DNA from: CBDTYW01 sp965364735
GTDB taxonomy: Bacteria; Actinomycetota; Nitriliruptoria; Nitriliruptorales; Nitriliruptoraceae
Direction: 5' to 3'
Length of the DNA: 5,127 nt
NCBI GenBank assembly: GCA_965364735.1
Contig: CBDTYW010000259.1
Span: 1-5,127, forward strand
Within the stretch, counting starts at the first letter, position 1. Every line of letters starts with the position of its first letter. The position numbers and the translations under genes are program-made. The notes beneath the pieces are model-generated. The model was given only the letters and a program-made list of their open reading frames with translations. It was not told the DNA's origin and ran no database searches. Shown piece by piece: positions 1 through 5,127 of this stretch.

Positions 1-40
1 CCGCGCGGGCGCCGCCGCCGACCCCGACGGGAGGAGCTGA
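1..40 (+). CDS. Possible 3' end of an upstream gene (partial)
   Basis: Reading from base 2, the frame runs without a stop through twelve codons and ends at a TGA at 38-40, giving a tail RAGAAADPDGRS. Third positions are all G or C, as in the real genes here, and the TGA lies two bases before the next ATG. That spacing is typical of consecutive genes in one operon. The Shine-Dalgarno site of the next gene would lie inside this tail. Only about 40 bases are visible, so no function can be inferred. The other two forward frames are also open in this stretch, so the call is tentative. Confidence 0.35.
   Translation, partial: RAGAAADPDGRS
29..36 (+). promoter_or_regulatory. Ribosome binding site of the O-antigen ligase/polymerase gene
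   Basis: GGGAGGAG lies six bases upstream of the ATG at 43. This strong, well-spaced site decides the start, because the same frame is open back to the window edge. Confidence 0.8.
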
Positions 41-42
41 CC

Positions 43-1443
43 ATGCCGTCCGCGCTGATCCTCCTCGCCGCTGCGCTCGGCCTGCCGCTCGCGATCGCAG
101 GCGGGATCGTCCTGCTCGAACAGCTGACGAAGCGCCCCGAGTGGGGTGCCGGCATGGTGATGGCCCTCGTCGTGATCGTCGCCGGCCTGGGCAACGTGAT
201 CCCGCCGATCGACACCGGCAGCGTCGTCATCATCTACTCCGACATCACCTCGGTGCTTCTGATCGGGGCGGCGACGATGCGGCTGCTTCGCCGTGGGCAC
301 CACTCGACGCCGTCGCGGCTCGCCGTCCCGTTCATGCTCCTCGTCGTCTACGCGATCTACCGCGGGGCCGGCGTCGGCGTGATCAACGAGGCGTTCCGCG
401 AGTCGCGCAACTTCCTCGCCTACGGCGGGGCGATCCTCTACTTCTCGACCTTCCGGCTCACCGCCGAGCAGCGCGAGGCCATCGGCCGCGTCTGGCTGTT
501 CGGGGCGATCGGCCTGATCACGATCACCTTCATCCGGTGGGGTGGGCTCGTGGTCGGCGTCCCGCAGACCGGGATCTGGGCGCGACCGCAGGAACCGGGC
601 TCGATCCGCGTGATCGACGGCCGCAACGCGCTCGTCATCCTCCAGGCCCTGCTGATCATCGCGCCGGTCTGGATCGACCGCCGGGCGAAGTCGTGGGAGA
701 AGACGACGGCCGTGCTCTGCCTGCTCGTCGTCCTGCTCATGCAGCACCGGACGGTGTGGATCACCTTGCTCGTCGCGGGCCTGGTCGCTGCCGCACGCGA
801 CCCGAGGCTCGGTCGTCCCCTGGTCGCGGGCTTCGCGATCCTGGTGCTCGTCGGCAGCTTCTCGCTCGTCCAGCTCGACAACTCGTCGCTCGACGAGACG
901 GTTGCCGAGGACGGCACCTCGGCGTTCGTGCCGCGCTCGCCCGCCGACTCGGGCTCCTTCGAATGGCGCGCTCAGGGCTGGTTCTACCTGATGACGCACA
1001 ACCAGCCGCCGCCGGCTCACGAGCTCCTGTACGGCCGTCCGTTCGGCGAGGGCTACACCCGCCAGCTCAGCAACGGGAACTTCGTGGACACGGTCCCGCA
1101 CAACTTCTACATCGAGACCTACCTGCGGGTGGGGGTGCTCGGCGTGGGGCTGCTCTTCCTGCTGATCTTCGGGACCCTGTTCCGTCTCTCACGTCGCGGT
1201 CGCTACGACCGCGACGGTCGGCTCCTGACCTCCGAGACGCTCTACGTCCTGATGCTGACCCACGTCGTGCACTCGATGGCGTGGTCGCCGGACCTCGAGC
1301 AGGGCGTCCTCGTCGGCATCGCGGCGAGCGTCGCCTTCGCGTCACGTCAGCCGGGGCTGCGGGCGGCACGTGGGTCGATTCCGCCGGGTCCGCGCGCAGC
1401 GGTCGCGCCGCGGCCGCGGCAGAACGTCGGTCAGCGCTCGTAG
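43..1443 (+). CDS. O-antigen ligase / Wzy-type polysaccharide polymerase, polytopic membrane protein
   Basis: This 466-residue protein is dominated by hydrophobic segments at roughly residues 3-25, 36-54, 60-79, 93-112, 147-171, 196-211, 222-250, 259-278, 361-380 and 400-433. A large, more polar extracytoplasmic loop lies at about 279-360, and the C-terminal tail (434-466) is rich in Arg, Pro and Ala. That layout is the one seen in O-antigen ligases and Wzy polymerases. Family-like signatures are LMQHRTVWITLLVAGL (232-247), an arginine in the loop (EWRAQGW, R309), and PHNFYIETYLRVGVLG (352-367), which resembles the conserved HN-x(n)-GxxG motif at the end of the large loop. The likely role is joining or polymerising undecaprenyl-linked sugar units in the membrane. 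Ligases and polymerases of this fold cannot be told apart by eye, so no symbol is given. The start is set by a strong Shine-Dalgarno site six bases upstream. The 3' end overlaps the convergent sulfotransferase gene by 13 bases. Confidence 0.85.
   Translation: MPSALILLAAALGLPLAIAGGIVLLEQLTKRPEWGAGMVMALVVIVAGLGNVIPPIDTGSVVIIYSDITSVLLIGAATMRLLRRGHHSTPSRLAVPFMLLVVYAIYRGAGVGVINEAFRESRNFLAYGGAILYFSTFRLTAEQREAIGRVWLFGAIGLITITFIRWGGLVVGVPQTGIWARPQEPGSIRVIDGRNALVILQALLIIAPVWIDRRAKSWEKTTAVLCLLVVLLMQHRTVWITLLVAGLVAAARDPRLGRPLVAGFAILVLVGSFSLVQLDNSSLDETVAEDGTSAFVPRSPADSGSFEWRAQGWFYLMTHNQPPPAHELLYGRPFGEGYTRQLSNGNFVDTVPHNFYIETYLRVGVLGVGLLFLLIFGTLFRLSRRGRYDRDGRLLTSETLYVLMLTHVVHSMAWSPDLEQGVLVGIAASVAFASRQPGLRAARGSIPPGPRAAVAPRPRQNVGQRS
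1407..1420. repeat. 14-bp perfect GC palindrome near a convergent gene junction
   Basis: GCCGCGGCCGCGGC equals its own reverse complement. In RNA it could fold as a five-base-pair GC stem with a GGCC loop. It lies inside the last codons of the membrane-protein gene and 11 bases beyond the stop of the minus-strand sulfotransferase gene, where a terminator for the latter could sit. No U-tract follows on either strand. At this GC content a chance palindrome is quite possible. Confidence 0.35.
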
Positions 1444-2315
1444 CCGAGCCGTTCGAGGACCGGGCCGAGCAGCTCCGCCGCCTGGGCGCGCAGCTCGTCG
1501 TCCCACGTCGTGCGCCAGCCGCCGATGCGGCCGCTGCGGAACGTCGACGTCCCGCCGAACAGCCCGTCCGCGGTGGCGATGACGTCGTCCTCGGCGAGCG
1601 TGATGCCGACGTGCGTCGCGAGGCTGCGGACGGAGGAGCGTTGGGCGTCGTCGTCCCCACCGCCCTGCGAGCCCACGAGATCCTCGAACCGGATGACCAT
1701 CGCGAGGTCCTCGCGGTCCCAGGCCAGGACGCGCTCGTAGCGCGTGGCGAGGTCGTCGAGCGCGGGAGCGCCGGCGGCGGCGGCGAGGCCCTCGAGCGCA
1801 GCGACGATGCGGGCGCGCTCGTCGAGGTCGGAGAAGCGCGCGTGGAGGAAGTGCTGAGGCTGCTTCGCGACGTACGGGCCGAGGCTCGCGGCGACGTCGC
1901 GAGGGTCGCGAACGATGACGGCCATGCGTGCGTCGAGGGAGCTCAGGATCTCGGCGAGGGCGGTGCTGTGCCCGGCGTGGGCGAGCATGATCGAGCCGCC
2001 GGGCTGCTGGCCGAGCAGGCGTCGCACGGCGTCGGGCTTCACCCAGACCGGGGCGTCGACGCCGAGCGGGAGGCCCGTGCCCGCGGGCTGCTCGGGGAAG
2101 GTGCGGCCGAAGAGGCCGGGCTCCGTCGGGCGGGTCCCCGGCATCGCCGCGAGCGCCTTCATCAGCAGCGTCGTGCCGGACTTCGGCAGGCTGTTGACCA
2201 CGATGACGTGGTCCAGGCGCTCCGAGCGGGGCGTGCGCACGTGGTCGAGCCACGCACGGGTGGTGCCGACGCCGCGGCGCAGGGCGGTGTCGAGCGGGGC
2301 GCGCCGAGCGGACAG
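1431..2315 (-). CDS. Sulfotransferase (PAPS-dependent, SULT-like), probable CTG start
   Basis: The protein has 294 residues from the proposed CTG start. It should transfer sulfate from PAPS to a hydroxyl or amine acceptor in the cytoplasm. The 5'-phosphosulfate loop is NSLPKSGTTLL (residues 41-51, Lys45). The 3'-phosphate motif is VIVRDPRDVAASL, with Arg136 and Ser144 eight residues apart, exactly as R130/S138 in SULT1 enzymes. The C-terminal FRSGRIGGWR (259-268) aligns with the RKGxxGDWK motif of SULTs, with Ser in place of that Lys. RFEDLV is the usual strand motif before the C-terminal region. No ATG, GTG or TTG lies between 2240 and 2427 except the GTG at 2240 (269 residues). The CTG at 2315 has GGGAG six bases upstream, and strongly biased codon use begins there: codons between 2315 and 2240 almost all end in G/C, whereas those upstream include AGA, TGT, CCA, CTT and CCT. 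An ATG at 2477 lies inside the divergent gene and is unlikely. The acceptor is unknown; the neighbourhood suggests a glycan. Confidence 0.88.
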   Translation of the reverse strand: MSARRAPLDTALRRGVGTTRAWLDHVRTPRSERLDHVIVVNSLPKSGTTLLMKALAAMPGTRPTEPGLFGRTFPEQPAGTGLPLGVDAPVWVKPDAVRRLLGQQPGGSIMLAHAGHSTALAEILSSLDARMAVIVRDPRDVAASLGPYVAKQPQHFLHARFSDLDERARIVAALEGLAAAAGAPALDDLATRYERVLAWDREDLAMVIRFEDLVGSQGGGDDDAQRSSVRSLATHVGITLAEDDVIATADGLFGGTSTFRSGRIGGWRTTWDDELRAQAAELLGPVLERLGYER

Positions 2316-2321
2316 TGGAAG

Positions 2322-2326
2322 CTCCC
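2322..2326 (-). promoter_or_regulatory. Ribosome binding site supporting the CTG start at 2315
   Basis: On the minus strand GGGAG is followed by six bases and then CTG. The GTG at 2240 has no recognisable Shine-Dalgarno site. This is the main sequence argument, with codon bias, for the longer form of the sulfotransferase. Confidence 0.5.
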
Positions 2327-2349
2327 GGGCAGGTGGGCCGAGGGAGCGG

Positions 2350-2359
2350 AGTCTACACT
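2350..2359. promoter_or_regulatory. Candidate bidirectional promoter core with overlapping -10 boxes
   Basis: AGTCTACACT matches its own reverse complement (AGTGTAGACT) at 8 of 10 positions. Read on the plus strand it gives TACACT (2354-2359); on the minus strand it gives TAGACT (2355-2350). Both fit TAnAnT, and both share the central TA. Start sites about seven bases downstream would fall near 2366 (+) and 2343 (-). These give a leader of about 62 bases for the propeller gene and about 28 bases for the sulfotransferase. I see no good TTGACA-like -35 box on either side, so a regulator or alternative sigma factor may be needed. It is the only A/T-containing island in this 112-base intergenic region. 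Confidence 0.5.
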
Positions 2360-2380
2360 GGGTGGTTGCGCGGCCCCTCT

Positions 2381-2395
2381 GGGCGGCACGCGCCC
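2381..2395 (+). other. Small potential hairpin in the leader of the propeller gene
   Basis: GGGCG (2381-2385) can pair with CGCCC (2391-2395) around a five-base loop. It lies between the predicted start of transcription and the Shine-Dalgarno site. It is short and GC-rich, could arise by chance, and has no evident regulatory partner structure. Confidence 0.2.
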
Positions 2396-2415
2396 ACGCT
2401 TCACCGCCTGCTCCC

Positions 2416-2420
2416 GAGGA
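2416..2420 (+). promoter_or_regulatory. Ribosome binding site of the propeller gene
   Basis: GAGGA sits seven bases before the ATG at 2428. It selects this start over the much longer open frame, which extends upstream through the antisense of the sulfotransferase gene. Confidence 0.7.
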
Positions 2421-2427
2421 ACCTCCG

Positions 2428-3414
2428 ATGACGTCTCTCCCGACCGTCGTGGTCAGCTCCGTGGTCCGCTCCACCAACCAGGGCGACAGCCACGGTGGGG
2501 TCTATCTCGTCGACCTCGAGTCCGGGGTGACGAAGCAGGTCATCGACTGGGACGACGCCGGCATCTCGTGGGAGGGTCGGGGCGCTGACCGCGGGCTGCG
2601 CGGGATCGCCTTTCACGGCGACCACGTCTGGCTGGCCGCGAGCGACGAGGTGTTCGCGTTCAACCGGGACTGGGAGCGGGTCGGCTCGATCCGCAACCGC
2701 TACCTGAAGCACTGCCACGAGATCGACGTCGACGACGAGGGGGTCCTCTGGCTCTCCTCGACGGGCTACAACTCCGTCCTCGGCTACGACCTCGCCGCCA
2801 AGCAGATGACCCACGGCTACCACCTGTCGTACACGAAGGTCGGGCAGCAGGCGTACCGCCTGCGTGAGCAGGGAGCCCGTCCCGTCCCGAAGATGGTCGC
2901 GTTCGATCCGGAGTCCGACACCGGCCCCGAGCCGGGCGACAAGGTCCACATCAACAACGTCGTCTGCCACCAGGGCGACGTCTACGTGTCCGGCACCGAG
3001 ATGGGGCACCTCCTGCGCATCGACGTCGGCGCGGGCGGCAAGGCCGAGCTCGCCAGCTACGCGAAGATCCCGTACGGGACGCACAACTCCCGGCCGTTCC
3101 GCGATGGCGTCCTGATGAACGACACGGCGTCGGACGGGATCCTGTGGCAAGGCCCCGACGGTGAGACCCGTCACGTCTTCCTGGTGCCGCGCTACGACGT
3201 CGACGACCTCGAGCTCGCCGGCCTCCCGACCGACCACGCCCGTCAGGCCTTCGGGCGGGGGCTGGCCGTCCACGACGACCGCATCGTCATCGGCGGGTCA
3301 TCGCCCGCGACCGTGACGGCGCGCGACATCTACAGCGGCGAGACGCTCGCGCAGGTCAACCTGACGATGGACGTGCGCAATGCGGTGCACGGCCTCGAGA
3401 TCTGGCCCTTCTGA
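2428..3414 (+). CDS. Uncharacterised cytoplasmic beta-propeller-like protein (streptogramin-lyase / DUF4915-like layout)
   Basis: This 328-residue protein has no signal peptide or membrane segment. The sequence repeats a blade-like pattern of small/hydrophobic strands, a turn, then V-W/Y-L/V-(S/A): RGIAFHGDHVWLAAS (58-72), HEIDVDDEGVLWLSST (97-112), HINNVVCHQGDVYVSGT (174-190), THNSRPFRDGVLMNDT (218-233) and RGLAVHDDRIVIGGSS (277-292). The N-terminal GGVYLVDLESG (23-33) and C-terminal VHGLEIWPF (320-328) probably close the ring. Each blade opens with a polar residue, often His (His97, His174, His219, His321), as in propellers that line a central pocket or bind a metal there. Length and layout recall the TIGR03032/DUF4915 group and NHL/SMP-30 propellers, but I cannot assign a family. 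Its stop overlaps the next sulfotransferase start by one base, and it is divergent from another sulfotransferase, so a role linked to sulfation is plausible. It could be an enzyme, an acceptor-binding partner or a sensor; nothing in the sequence decides this. Confidence 0.8.
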   Translation: MTSLPTVVVSSVVRSTNQGDSHGGVYLVDLESGVTKQVIDWDDAGISWEGRGADRGLRGIAFHGDHVWLAASDEVFAFNRDWERVGSIRNRYLKHCHEIDVDDEGVLWLSSTGYNSVLGYDLAAKQMTHGYHLSYTKVGQQAYRLREQGARPVPKMVAFDPESDTGPEPGDKVHINNVVCHQGDVYVSGTEMGHLLRIDVGAGGKAELASYAKIPYGTHNSRPFRDGVLMNDTASDGILWQGPDGETRHVFLVPRYDVDDLELAGLPTDHARQAFGRGLAVHDDRIVIGGSSPATVTARDIYSGETLAQVNLTMDVRNAVHGLEIWPF

Positions 3415-4412
3415 TGGCGCCGTCCGACGCCCCGATCGACGTCGCCCCGCTGTTCGTCCTGTCCCTGCCCAGGTCGGGCTCGACGATGCTCCAGCGCGTG
3501 CTGGCCGGCCATCCCGAGGTCTCGACCTCGCCCGAGCCGTGGATCCTGTTGCCGCTGCTGTGGACGCGGCGCGCCGAGGACGCCTACACCGTTTACTCCC
3601 ACGAGTGGGCCGTCACCGGGATCGGTGAGCTCATCGGGCGCATGGACGGCGGCGAGGAGGCCTATCGCGAGGAGATCGCGACGTTCGTGCGTCGTCTGTA
3701 CGGCCGCGCCAGCGAGCCCGGCAGCCGTTACTTCCTGGACAAGACCCCGCGCTACCACCTCGTCGTCGACGAGCTGCTGGAGATGTTCCCGGACGCGAGG
3801 TTCGTGTTCCTGTGGCGCAACCCGCTGGCCGTGCTCGCCTCGACCCTCGAGACGTGGCTCGACGGCCGCTGGCGACCTGAGCTGCACGAGGTCGATCTCT
3901 ACGACGGCTTCGCGAACCTGCACGCAGCCTGGATGGCTCACCGCGACGACCCGCGGGTGCAGAGCGTCCGCTACGAGGATCTCGTGGCGGATCCGGAGGC
4001 CAACGCCACGCGCCTGATCGCCGGCCTCGGCCTCGCCCCGGACCCGGACCTCGTCGCGAAGCAGGCCTCCGTCGACCTCGGCGCCGCCATCGGCGACCCG
4101 TCCAAGCGCCGTCACGAGGCGATCTCCGCAGGTGACGCCGACGCCTGGGTGCGATCGCTCACCGGCCCCGTCCGCACCCGCTGGTGCAACCGCTACCTCG
4201 ACTGGCTCGGGGCTGAACGCCTCGCCGACCTCGGCTACGACCTGGACGCGCTGCGCGCGGCGCTGGACGACGACACCTCGTCGCCCGGCAGCACCGCCGA
4301 CGACGTCATCGAGACCGTCAAGGGCGCGCTCGGCATGGCGTTGGAGCTCGACCAGCTCAAGGCCAAGCTCGCGAAGCGCCGAGCCGGCGAACGCCCCCAC
4401 CGCCACACCTGA
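3414..4412 (+). CDS. Sulfotransferase, Sulfotransfer_3-type
   Basis: The protein has 332 residues. The N-terminal strand and phosphosulfate loop are LFVLSLPRSGSTMLQRVLAG (13-32, with LPRSGST at 18-24), followed by HPEVSTSPEPW. The motif FLDKTPRYHL (107-116) is typical of bacterial Sulfotransfer_3 proteins. The 3'-phosphate motif is FVFLWRNPLAVLAS, with Arg135 and Ser143 eight residues apart as in SULTs. VRYEDLVADP (185-194) is the late conserved strand and turn. The expected reaction is sulfate transfer from PAPS to a cytoplasmic or membrane-proximal acceptor. The start ATG shares its A with the TGA of the propeller gene (TGATG) and has only a weak Shine-Dalgarno site, so translation is probably coupled. 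After the core there is an acidic linker and a predicted amphipathic helix (about 295-322), then a basic tail ending ERPHRHT; this may mediate oligomerisation or membrane contact. It is clearly not a recent copy of the minus-strand sulfotransferase. Confidence 0.9.
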   Translation: MAPSDAPIDVAPLFVLSLPRSGSTMLQRVLAGHPEVSTSPEPWILLPLLWTRRAEDAYTVYSHEWAVTGIGELIGRMDGGEEAYREEIATFVRRLYGRASEPGSRYFLDKTPRYHLVVDELLEMFPDARFVFLWRNPLAVLASTLETWLDGRWRPELHEVDLYDGFANLHAAWMAHRDDPRVQSVRYEDLVADPEANATRLIAGLGLAPDPDLVAKQASVDLGAAIGDPSKRRHEAISAGDADAWVRSLTGPVRTRWCNRYLDWLGAERLADLGYDLDALRAALDDDTSSPGSTADDVIETVKGALGMALELDQLKAKLAKRRAGERPHRHT

Positions 4413-4418
4413 CCGACC

Positions 4419-4458
4419 CGTGTCCCGATCCCGCGGGATCTCGCGGTCCGGGGACACG
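4419..4458. terminator. Hairpin between convergent genes, probable bidirectional terminator
   Basis: CGTGTCCC (4419-4426) pairs perfectly with GGGACACG (4451-4458), starting seven bases after the stop of the plus-strand sulfotransferase. Inside, CCGCG (4431-4435) can pair with CGCGG (4442-4446) around a six-base loop after a four-by-four internal loop. Alternatively, GATCCCGCGGGATC (4427-4440), a perfect 14-base palindrome, can fold on its own. No U-tract follows on either strand, which is common in very GC-rich genomes. Its place in the 61-base gap between convergent genes supports a terminator for both. Confidence 0.6.
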
Positions 4459-4473
4459 CGTTGCGTGGGCGGC

Positions 4474-5085
4474 TCAGGCGGGGTCGAGCCAGCCGGCCAA
4501 CGCGTCGTGGAGGTGGGAGCGGCCGATCACCTCGATGTCGGGGTCGACCTCGCCGATCTGCACGGCCGGGACGCCCCCGACGATGGCGTTCGGAGCGACG
4601 TCGCGGGTGACGAGCGCCCGCGCTCCGACGATCGCCCGGTCCCCGATGGTGACGCCCTTCAGCACCATGGCCTGCCGGCCGAGCCACACGTCGTCGCCGA
4701 TCCGGACCGGGGCGGTCGTGCCGCACGTCAGCCGGTCGTGGATGCCGTGTCCGTCGTTGTCCATGATCGTCACGCCCGCGGCGAGCATCGCGTTGCGACC
4801 GATCGACACCTCGTTGGCCGCCTCGATCGCGACCCCGGCATGGATCACGGCGAAGTCGCCGATCCGGATCGTCGCGTCGGTACCGGAGTGGTCACGCGTG
4901 ACGATGCTCAGCAGCGAGCCGACGGATCCCAGCAGCAGGACGTGATCGCCGAGGTGGATCCCCTTCCCGCCGATCCACACGTGCTCCCGGCCGCGGACGA
5001 TCAGACCGGTCCCGCAGGACGCGATGTTCTCGGCGACGCGCCGCGCCGCCCGCTGCTCCTGCCAGCCGCGCGTCAGCATCCGCAT
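4474..5085 (-). CDS. Hexapeptide-repeat (left-handed beta-helix) O-acyltransferase; 5' end may lie outside the window
   Basis: From the ATG at 5085 the protein has 203 residues. Hexapeptide turns run from about residue 36 to 177: VWIGGKGIHLGDHV, IRIGDFAVIHAGVAIEAA, VSIGRNAMLAAGVTI, VRIGDDVWLGRQAMVLKG, VTIGDRAIVGARALVTRD, and then APNAIVGGVPAVQIG. The closing GGVPA motif is typical of LacA/WbbJ/NeuD-like acetyltransferases. MDNDGHGIHDR (108-118) is the usual loop carrying the catalytic His (His113 or His116). The enzyme should form a trimer and transfer an acetyl or other acyl group from CoA to a sugar, which suits a polysaccharide locus. The ATG lacks a Shine-Dalgarno site, and the frame stays open to base 5127 with coding-like codons (AAPRPPSLRQPIRA upstream), so the true start may be further out. 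The gene converges on the sulfotransferase gene. Confidence 0.85.
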   Translation of the reverse strand: MRMLTRGWQEQRAARRVAENIASCGTGLIVRGREHVWIGGKGIHLGDHVLLLGSVGSLLSIVTRDHSGTDATIRIGDFAVIHAGVAIEAANEVSIGRNAMLAAGVTIMDNDGHGIHDRLTCGTTAPVRIGDDVWLGRQAMVLKGVTIGDRAIVGARALVTRDVAPNAIVGGVPAVQIGEVDPDIEVIGRSHLHDALAGWLDPA

Positions 5086-5127
5086 GGCGCGGATCGGCTG
5101 GCGCAGCGACGGAGGGCGTGGCGCGGC

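Noticed and set aside
1431..2477. 348-residue version of the minus-strand sulfotransferase from the ATG at 2477
   Set aside because: It would overlap the divergent propeller gene by about 50 bases and span its promoter region. Codon use upstream of 2315 does not look coding.
141..2588. 815-residue plus-strand open frame
   Set aside because: It crosses the membrane-protein gene out of frame, the antisense of the sulfotransferase and the start of the propeller gene. The translation is Arg/Ala/Gly-rich with no domain. Long shadow frames are expected at this GC content.
2401..3273. 290-residue minus-strand open frame
   Set aside because: It is the antisense of the propeller gene. The plus strand has a Shine-Dalgarno site and repeated blade motifs.
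1915..3414. 499-residue version of the propeller protein
   Set aside because: The first 171 residues are antisense to the sulfotransferase and low in complexity. A proper Shine-Dalgarno site precedes the ATG at 2428.
4427..4440. 14-bp palindrome as a regulator operator
   Set aside because: It lies between convergent genes and inside a larger inverted repeat, so a terminator hairpin explains it better.
3330..4457. 375-residue minus-strand open frame
   Set aside because: It is antisense to the second sulfotransferase, whose motifs are unambiguous. The product is low-complexity Val/Arg/Gly with no recognisable fold.
1..5127. CRISPR arrays, tRNA/rRNA genes, insertion sequences, phage or defence genes
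   Set aside because: No spaced direct repeats, RNA-gene signatures, transposase motifs or terminal inverted repeats were seen. Base composition is even across the window.

Overview
This 5.1 kb window is very GC-rich, with strong G/C preference at third codon positions. The genes are densely packed, Shine-Dalgarno sites are strong, and one -10 box reads TAGACT. Together these suggest an actinobacterium (Actinomycetota); a Thermoleophilia-type lineage is possible but is only a guess. The content is a surface-polysaccharide (capsule, exopolysaccharide or O-antigen-like) locus in which sulfate and probably acyl decorations are added to a glycan or another cell-envelope acceptor.

Layout: (i) bases 1-40 may be the last codons of an upstream plus-strand gene. 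(ii) 43-1443 (+) encodes a polytopic membrane protein of the O-antigen ligase / Wzy polymerase type. (iii) 1431-2315 (-) encodes a PAPS-dependent-type sulfotransferase. It converges on the previous gene with a 13-base tail-to-tail overlap and most likely starts at a CTG codon. (iv) 2316-2427 is the only divergent intergenic region. It carries a near-palindromic element, AGTCTACACT, that reads as a -10 box on both strands. (v) 2428-3414 (+) encodes an uncharacterised cytoplasmic beta-propeller-like protein. (vi) 3414-4412 (+) encodes a second sulfotransferase of a different subfamily. Its ATG overlaps the preceding stop by one base (TGATG). (vii) 4413-4473 holds a GC-rich hairpin, probably a terminator, between convergent genes. 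(viii) 4474-5085 (-) encodes a left-handed beta-helix (hexapeptide-repeat) acyltransferase whose reading frame stays open to the window edge.

How the genes may work together (inference): the membrane protein would polymerise or ligate a lipid-linked glycan. The hexapeptide transferase would acylate a sugar in the cytoplasm. The two sulfotransferases would place sulfate on the glycan or on a lipid/terminal acceptor. The propeller protein is translationally coupled to one sulfotransferase and divergently co-expressed with the other. It is the real unknown here and could be a partner, acceptor-binding or regulatory component of a sulfation module.
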